A program made the position numbers and the translations under genes. The notes beneath the pieces were generated by a model, which saw only the letters and a program-made list of their open reading frames with translations, made no database searches and was not told where the DNA came from. From Pseudomonas sp. RIT409 (GTDB lineage: Bacteria > Pseudomonadota > Gammaproteobacteria > Pseudomonadales > Pseudomonadaceae), in assembly GCF_003052515.2 (NCBI RefSeq), contig NZ_QARE02000012.1:62001-126000 (forward strand): a stretch of 64,000 bases of DNA, in the 5' to 3' direction. This document shows, piece after piece, positions 61,101 to 64,000 of the stretch (positions are counted from its first letter, which is position 1; every line of letters starts with the position of its first letter).

Positions 61101-64000
61101 ACCGTGGGCTCCACAACCACCCAAAGCATCGCCAAGGTCCAGGGTTTGCCAAGCTCCGCCGCCAAACCCAGCACCGGCAAATACCTCATCGAAACCAACC
61201 CCGTGCTCACCGACCTCAAGCAGTTCATGAGCTCGGACTACCTGCTGGCGGGCCTGGGGTACGACCCGGACACCAGCGCCAAGCGCCTGGGCGACGGCCT
61301 CTACGAACAACGCCTCGTACAACAGGCCGTCACCGCACGTACCGGCCAGGCCTTCATCGATGGACAGACCTCCAACGAGGATCAGTTCAAGTACCTGATG
61401 AACAACGCCATCGCCAGCAAGGAACAGCTCAACCTGTCCGTTGGCGTGTCGCTGACCTCCGAACAAGTCGCCGCGCTGACCCACGACATCGTCTGGCTTG
61501 AAGAGCACGAGGTAAATGGCGAAAAAGTGCTGGTGCCGGTGCTGTACCTGGCGCAAGCCGACAACCGCCTCGCACCCAACGGCGCGCTGATCGCCGGTAA
61601 CGACGTCACCCTCATCGCCGGCGAAAACCTCGACAACGTCGGCACCCTCAAAGCCACCAACAACCTGTCGGCCATGGCAGGCAAGGACTTGGTCAACAGC
61701 GGGCTGATTCAGGCTGGCAACCGGCTGGATCTATTGGCGGGTAATGATCTGACCAACAAGGCAGGCGGCATCATCGCCGGTCGCGACGTGACGTTGACCG
61801 CCATCGGCGGCGACGTCACCAACGAGCGCACCCTCACCGCCCTCGACAGCGACGCCCGCGGCCAACTGCACAAGGATTACGTCGACAATGCCGCGCGCAT
61901 CGAAGCCGCCAATGACTTGAGCATGTCCGCAGGTCGCGACATCAACAACATCGGCAGTGGGCTGCAAAGCGGGCGTGACATGACCCTGAACGCTGGGCGA
62001 GACGTCAACCTCGTTTCCAGTCAAGTGGTCAACAGCCTCGTGCTGGACAGCAAGCACACCAGCAGCGACATCACGCAGATCGGCTCAACGGTGAGCGCAG
62101 GGCGCGACCTGTCGGTCCAGGCGGGACGCGACGTCAACGCCATCGCCACGCAGATCGACGCCAAACGCGACATCGCCATCGCCGCGACCGAGAACGTCAC
62201 CATCGCCTCGGCGGCGGACGAAGATCACTACCTGTCCAAGAGCAAGAAACTGACGATCCAAGAGGACCACGTCAGCCAGGTTTCGACCGATATCACCGCA
62301 GCCGGCAGCCTCGCCGTCAGCGCCGGGCAGAATCTGGCCGTCATCTCAAGCCGCATCACCGCAGGCGACGAAGCCTACCTGGTCGCGGGCGACAAGCTCG
62401 ACATCCTGGCAGCCGAGGACAGCGACTACTCGCTCTACGACAAAAAGAAAAAAGGCTCCTTCGGCAAGAAAAAAACCAAACGCGATGAGGTGACCCAAGT
62501 CACCAACATTGGCAGCGAGATCACCTCCGGCGGCAACATGATGCTGGTCAGCGGAGGCGACCAGCACTATCAGGTGGCCAAGCTCGACAGCGGTAAAGAC
62601 CTGACCTTGAACAGTGGCGGGGCCATTGATTTCGAGGGCGTGAAGGATCTGCATCAGGAGAGTCACGCGAAGAGCAACAGCAGCCTGGCGTGGAACTCGA
62701 TGTCGGGTAAAGGCAGCACGGACGAAACCCTGCGCCAGAGCGAATTGATCGCCAAAGGCAACTTGGCGATCAAAGCCGTGGATGGCCTGCACATTGATGT
62801 GAAGCAGGTGAATCAGCAGACCGTCAGCGAAGCGATTGATGCGATGGTCCAGGCTGATCCCAATCTGGGGTGGTTGAAGGATGCGGAAAAGCGGGGGGAT
62901 GTTGACTGGAAACTGATTAAAGAAACTCACGACGCCTATAAGTACAGCAACTCGAGCCTGGGCCAAGGCGCGATGTTGGCGATCATCATTATCACTACAG
63001 TATTGACTGCGGGAGCCGCGAGCGGCGCGATCGGAACATTGGCTGGGGCTCAGGCTGGCGCTGGAACGGCCATGGCGGCAGCCACCACTTCTGAAGCCCT
63101 GGCTGCCGGGGGCCAATTTTCAGCAGCTGGATGGGGTAATGCCATGGCGACCGCGGCATTGACCTCTATGGCCAGTACAGGCGCTGTCAATGTCATCAAC
63201 AATAAGGGCAATTTAGGGGCTGCGCTAAAAGAAACATTCAGCAGTGAAGCATTAAAAAATGCGGCTATTTCGGGAATGGTCGCTGGATTTACTACCGGTG
63301 TCATCGACGCAAAGCTAGGAGGTACAACTAAGCCATTCAACAGCCTGACTAAAGGATTCGACCTAACAACAGTTGAAGGTGTTCGAGGCTTCGCACTTCA
63401 TCTAGGCGCCCAAGGTGTAACGTCGGCAGTCATTGAAACGGCGGTTAAAGGCGGAAGCCTTAGTGATAACTTACTGGGAAATATTTCCAGTCAAGCCGGC
63501 GTTGTCGCTGCCGCTGTTGGATTCAGCCAGGTAGGTGACTTCGCCCAGAAACAGTACCTGACAGCGCTCGGAAATAACGACCCGGCTGGAATGGCTCTTT
63601 GGGGTGAAGGCGGTGCCGGTAGAGTCTTCTTACACGCGCTTATGGGTGGCGCAGTGTCAGCAGCAACGGGCGGGGACTTTGCGACCGGTGCTATAGCTGC
63701 AGGCGCCAGTCAAGCCTCGGCTGGTGCTTTGAAAGCAATGTTTGACAACAATCCGGAGTTGCGCCAGGGCATGGCTCAAATTGTGGGGCTTACAGCCGCG
63801 GGCCTGAGCGGCAACGATGTGAATAAGGCGGCTTGGATTTCATTAATGGCGGATCAATACAACCGCCAAATGCACCCGGATGAAATCCCGCTGATCAAAA
63901 AAGAAGCTGCCCAATTTGCTCAAGAGGCAAACATCAGCCCAGCGGAGGCTGAACAGAAACTTGCCAAGGCACTGGTGTACTACACCGATAGGAATTGGAA
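52104..64000 (+). CDS. Giant TpsA exoprotein (FHA/CdiA-like), 3' end outside the window
   Basis: An open frame of at least 3,965 codons, still open at the window end. Order of parts: extended signal peptide (1-49, ending LLVQA), TPS secretion domain (about 50-310, with GNQNLNG, N157PYGI and the C163-NG-C166 pair), a long FHA-1 beta-helix built of LDNRGG-type repeats (about 380-2,600), a distinct segment (about 2,650-2,775), a conserved region with KYLIETNPVLTDLKQFMSSDYLL (from about 3,030), AGRD-rich FHA-2 repeats (about 3,100-3,550) and a DUF637-like pretoxin region (from about 3,620). This is the architecture of contact-dependent inhibition CdiA proteins. The effector tip is not visible, so toxicity is inferred. 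GGAA lies 8 bases before the ATG. Confidence 0.93.
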   Translation, partial: MDVRFFDFLARQPSAKLTERSTFCGLPKRGLALILANAMFWQPLLVQADGIAVSGTTNTTLGQAGNGVPIVNIAAPNASGLSHNQYQQYNVGAQGVILNNATNRTQSTQLGGIIVGNQNLNGRAASTILNEVTGANATQLKGYTEVAGQAARVIVANPYGISCNGCGFINTPQVTLTTGRPVFDSAGGIDRFHVDGGSVSIDGQGLNADNVDRFDIITRSAKINAELHAKQLNIVTGRNDVNAQTLKATPLADDGSAKPQLAIDSSALGGMYAGAIRLVGTEAGIGVKLAGNLAASAGDIQIDANGQLSMAQVAANGAVNVKAASAEVQGAMYGSSVDVQARDALNIQQNIAARDRISLSSNGQLTNNAIVEAGVNADNSRNAAGDVALNAQNLRNAGSVTASRALQATVAQTLNNQGGTLSSQASLQVSAAVMDNRQSGRMLSQGSTGVTAAQVLNAQNGLISSTGLTINANLFDNRQQGKVFSTAGLSATITGQMLNGLGLFTANGNLQISAGELDNRGGTVRGNSALSLNATNVANDGGSLTSAGSLSVTAANAVSNQGGELLSDSALVLKSLSLDNSTGGRLAGAGVAVQTGAFDNHAASLTSSGRLQLTAQQVNNSQAGRIASALGLSAFVTGLDQRNGGRLYGNGDVTLDLNGGLLDNRGGLITAPGQLLLKNLNQVSNQAGEISSAKAFSFTASDLQNDDGSLISDQSLVVRVNRQLSNLRGEVSANGLDVHAGTLLNDGGRFSSQTNLDGLVYGAMSNRNGEWSAAGNATLSAASLDNAGGDVGADQRLSLNVSTTLDNRGGTLGAAKGIALQAASLNNAESGAVVTDGDLGIVLTGELDNHDAGSLQSKGALSVQSLSLDNRAGRLSTQGALALRSGSVDNRAGVVRADHDMQLFIDTLTNSQQGLISGKGGIAFIGEQLNNQSGLISASGLLQLQAASVQNDTGRISSQSDLTARIDSLTQQGGELVAQGDLNLTGSSLNNEAGGLVGANGSLNLNVTRIDNRGGELSSQRDVVVTSEQLDNSDAGKVIAGTGLSLTVEHLFNRAKGLLFGDIVDVDGQSLDNSAGTVAGQNGVRLDLSGDWINKGGAVSSEADLEASTASLDNALGSVSSAGAVKVTAVGGVNNQGGSISTDSTLDLTSASLDNRNQGLISAKGAVAVTTGDFDNSHSGQLTSTDRLTLETAQLTNRDGARIAAARAITANVTGLDQQGGQLYSNGTLSLDLNHGLLNNQNGLINSPGTLLLKNLSSVQNQHGEISSGQGFSLMADHFDNSGGKLISDQALIVRVAQALDNVKGVISGASLDAGAADLDNTQGLLSSHGDLSLTVDNALNNHNATLIADGKLLLNAASVDNGLGQIASKQDLIANIGGLQQQGGQFIALGSLSLTGTQLDNRQNGLLSANGLLNLNVANVDNRGGEISTQDAISLTAQQLDNSDAGRVVSQKHLALTVDQLTNRNAGVLSGNTGLSLTGTRLDNSGGHLLSLQNVDLRLNGDLLNNLGLLSSEGTLSVRSATLTNNGGSLSSAAALNLDTTGAITNQGGKLVTDGSLNLDSASLDNTLSGSISGKGPVAIRTGAFDNSHNGRVSSADSLELTAAQLSNGSGGSIGSNKALTAGVSGLDQQGGTLFSNASLTLDLNHGLLNNQGGLINAPGALLLKNLAAVNNRNGEISSAQGFAFNADSLDNSNGKLLSNQALIVRVAQALTNVKGMIAAASLDARSGTLDNSAGTLTSRGDLTLTVDGLLNNGNDGLINAAQTLNLRATGINNVGGTLLGTAALNLDLNGADLDNSNGLITTQNPLTVSHLRDLKNAGGEISSSQSYSLTARTLDNSNGKLISNGTLTLTADSLLNQSGLISGWQGLTVSGGSLDNRNGGTLSSRSGDLGVALTGALLNTANGALVSQKALNVTAASLDNRGGILSSGAGQTYTVSGLLDNGQNGLIDSGAALTINADQLGNAAGTINAQQALSFTGTALDNSAGSIAGNAGVSLDLLGNLTNTNGKLASAGDLLISRAAQVNNQGGQLASQRALTLFTGALDNRNRGTVAANDSLLLTASGAIQNGNDGLIYSKNAGLTVQAASLANGHGTVQSQGALNLTVTGDIDSQAGKIIAQGGDLNLTANNVDNRGGVLSSLQNAFTARITGVLKNGYDLARNGGITQAQRLDIRALAGIDNYGGRVSAQSGDALINTGNGNFDNRNGGLYAKQKISVTGNHFDNSGDNDGQIAGQQIDLDLAGALNNRLGIIESDSTLSIKAASVDNQTGKIRALGTGGVTQFQIGGLFDNRNGTLETANTDLALGVGNLLNAGGSVLHVGSGNFGISTANVMNAGGSFVTRGALTLNADSWTNSSVLQAGTLNVNVNNFTQTASGQLLASTALTGSGGNWNNDGLIASDGTLNLALGGTYSGNGRMTSLGVLGLGAGQLALGSAASIAGGARTDINVSGQANNYGRMTSAADMVFNAGAIANYGTLGAAQALTVTTPTLSNAQGLIFSGADMQLNIASLSNLTGDFYSLRNLTVGGYGTARANQVANVSGSMESGGAFSINATAFENRTQGSDGAQNFAVGRTLISGFIATQCLDCSGDHYSVNFVARETFNAGEDSDTSASALLTAGSNFSFTGSSFLNSKSTLSAGGNISIQADNVKNIGAVSGTVERTRTYFYGGDVNGHEITDGDVNRFMANVVAYNQRDNPNFPYVYYVAPSGELRLAKVTFTNGREPGHDGGLIRVTNVTDLQTNANVSSLTLSGYSFGSQPASQYDPNNLLALPAGLSTMTLVSDVEVAKDGTNSAGRSAVIQAGGNVSISATQDLQNSVIHEDYASAGGTNKVGSTQAAGTGKTVVVRLNAQLPPNLAQQQVDPTTLPGFSLPTGQNGLFRLSTQSGTDAAPIGAGSGSWTLTGASVSAAQREQSVPNASISPLRVDAVGQSASTSQQVTALTRDDTGVNVSTAALNTTSPTEAGNAGVVLPVRTSEPASATSVGAVPRATASDQATAVLPTVGSTTTQSIAKVQGLPSSAAKPSTGKYLIETNPVLTDLKQFMSSDYLLAGLGYDPDTSAKRLGDGLYEQRLVQQAVTARTGQAFIDGQTSNEDQFKYLMNNAIASKEQLNLSVGVSLTSEQVAALTHDIVWLEEHEVNGEKVLVPVLYLAQADNRLAPNGALIAGNDVTLIAGENLDNVGTLKATNNLSAMAGKDLVNSGLIQAGNRLDLLAGNDLTNKAGGIIAGRDVTLTAIGGDVTNERTLTALDSDARGQLHKDYVDNAARIEAANDLSMSAGRDINNIGSGLQSGRDMTLNAGRDVNLVSSQVVNSLVLDSKHTSSDITQIGSTVSAGRDLSVQAGRDVNAIATQIDAKRDIAIAATENVTIASAADEDHYLSKSKKLTIQEDHVSQVSTDITAAGSLAVSAGQNLAVISSRITAGDEAYLVAGDKLDILAAEDSDYSLYDKKKKGSFGKKKTKRDEVTQVTNIGSEITSGGNMMLVSGGDQHYQVAKLDSGKDLTLNSGGAIDFEGVKDLHQESHAKSNSSLAWNSMSGKGSTDETLRQSELIAKGNLAIKAVDGLHIDVKQVNQQTVSEAIDAMVQADPNLGWLKDAEKRGDVDWKLIKETHDAYKYSNSSLGQGAMLAIIIITTVLTAGAASGAIGTLAGAQAGAGTAMAAATTSEALAAGGQFSAAGWGNAMATAALTSMASTGAVNVINNKGNLGAALKETFSSEALKNAAISGMVAGFTTGVIDAKLGGTTKPFNSLTKGFDLTTVEGVRGFALHLGAQGVTSAVIETAVKGGSLSDNLLGNISSQAGVVAAAVGFSQVGDFAQKQYLTALGNNDPAGMALWGEGGAGRVFLHALMGGAVSAATGGDFATGAIAAGASQASAGALKAMFDNNPELRQGMAQIVGLTAAGLSGNDVNKAAWISLMADQYNRQMHPDEIPLIKKEAAQFAQEANISPAEAEQKLAKALVYYTDRNW
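53889..54300 (+). repeat. TpsA super-repeat core, copy 1
   Basis: A 412-bp segment starting GGTGCTTTCGAC that recurs at 55617 and 56853. Shared landmarks are GGGCTGGA (54015), the LLLKNL codons near 54130 and the GEISS codons near 54170. The distance to copy 2 is about 1.73 kb. In-frame imperfect duplication within the beta-helix. Confidence 0.7.
55617..56030 (+). repeat. TpsA super-repeat core, copy 2
   Basis: A 414-bp segment aligned with copy 1 (53889) and copy 3 (56853): GGGCTGGA at 55746, LLLKNL codons near 55860, and AQALDNVKG codons near 55995. The distance to copy 3 is 1,236 bp (412 codons). Confidence 0.75.
56853..57265 (+). repeat. TpsA super-repeat core, copy 3
   Basis: A 413-bp segment that is especially close to copy 2, for example ALIVRVAQAL is encoded in both (57211 and 55975). 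GGGCTCGAT at 56982 corresponds to 55746 in copy 2. Suggests recent duplication within the exoprotein gene. Confidence 0.75.
60060..60420 (+). other. Compositionally distinct segment inside TpsA, candidate receptor-binding region
   Basis: Within the highly repetitive gene this ~360-bp stretch encodes non-repetitive sequence rich in aromatic residues and Asn (for example RTYFYGGDVNGHE and NQRDNPNFPYVYYVAPSGEL) and is visibly less GC-rich than either side. In CdiA proteins the variable receptor-binding region lies between FHA-1 and the YP/FHA-2 part, where this segment also falls. Function inferred from position. Confidence 0.5.
62950..64000 (+). other. DUF637-like pretoxin region of TpsA
   Basis: After the FHA-2 repeats the protein changes to a hydrophobic, Gly/Ala-rich sequence (MLAIIIITTVLTAGAASGAI, ATTSEALAAGG) followed by SSEALKNAAISGMVAGFTTGV and later MHPDEIPLIKKEAAQFAQEA. 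This is the DUF637/pretoxin type of region that precedes the C-terminal toxin in CdiA-like proteins. From about 63180 base composition becomes more AT-rich. The junction motif (such as VENN) is not reached. Confidence 0.7.

Noticed and set aside
51231..63340. Chain of long open frames on the minus strand opposite the TpsA and TpsB genes (for example 51231-53354 and 55434-56585)
   Set aside because: They mirror the repetitive, GC-rich plus-strand gene, have no ribosome sites or recognised domains, and their repeats follow the FHA repeats. They are antisense shadows.

Overview
The window looks like a chromosomal segment of a Pseudomonas, most likely of the P. fluorescens group. The inference rests on high GC content, tight gene packing, strong similarity of several proteins to what I know of that genus (dGTPase-like protein, OsmC-YcaO fusion, DUF2986 protein, YqjD/YqjE set, NPYGI-type filamentous haemagglutinin), and many two-component and cyclic-di-GMP genes. 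I see no rRNA, tRNA, CRISPR array, insertion sequence or phage gene.

Layout. 1-2.6 kb: a minus-strand set of an SDR oxidoreductase, a hydroxylysine-kinase-like phosphotransferase and the first codons of a probable aminotransferase, controlled by a GntR/FCD regulator with two matching operator sites. 2.7-7.7 kb: a BvgS/EvgS-type phosphorelay sensor with its NarL/FixJ-type regulator, TTCCTACA-like boxes in front, and a single-domain receiver protein. 8-11.8 kb: dGTPase-like protein, an EAL phosphodiesterase and a YqjD/YqjE-like envelope operon with a strong terminator. 12-22 kb: Amt transporter, acyltransferase, glutaredoxin-like protein, pseudouridine synthase, cupin, sorbosone-dehydrogenase-like lipoprotein, two EamA transporters and a MocR regulator. 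22-29.8 kb: a secreted unknown protein, a SnoaL-like protein, a CHASE4-like GGDEF-EAL protein, Nudix, YghU-like GST, YcaO and a DUF2986 protein.

29.8-41 kb is the most coherent accessory region. Around a LysR regulator (35.4 kb) lie an FMO-type flavoprotein, a five-gene operon (RidA, lone ABC ATPase, quinone oxidoreductase, GST, type II dehydroquinase) and a plus-strand operon (permease-ATPase fusion, PhyH dioxygenase, periplasmic binding protein, class II aldolase). An identical 15-bp dyad lies upstream of both the FMO gene and the RidA operon. Together these suggest uptake and oxidative breakdown of a small amino-acid-like or otherwise nitrogenous compound of unknown identity. The lone ABC ATPase gene ends in a perfect 25-bp inverted repeat that appears to have created its last codons.

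41-50 kb: VOC protein, two-component pair, MlaA-like lipoprotein, an Hsp20 gene whose expected start codon is missing, thioredoxin-like protein, LysR/SDR and AraC/SDR divergent pairs, and a GNAT acetyltransferase. 50.4-64 kb: a two-partner secretion locus, a TpsB transporter followed by a giant FHA/CdiA-like TpsA exoprotein still open at the window end after about 3,965 codons. It has three copies of a ~410-bp repeat core, a compositionally distinct segment near 60.1-60.4 kb and a DUF637-like pretoxin region. The C-terminal effector and any immunity gene lie beyond the window.
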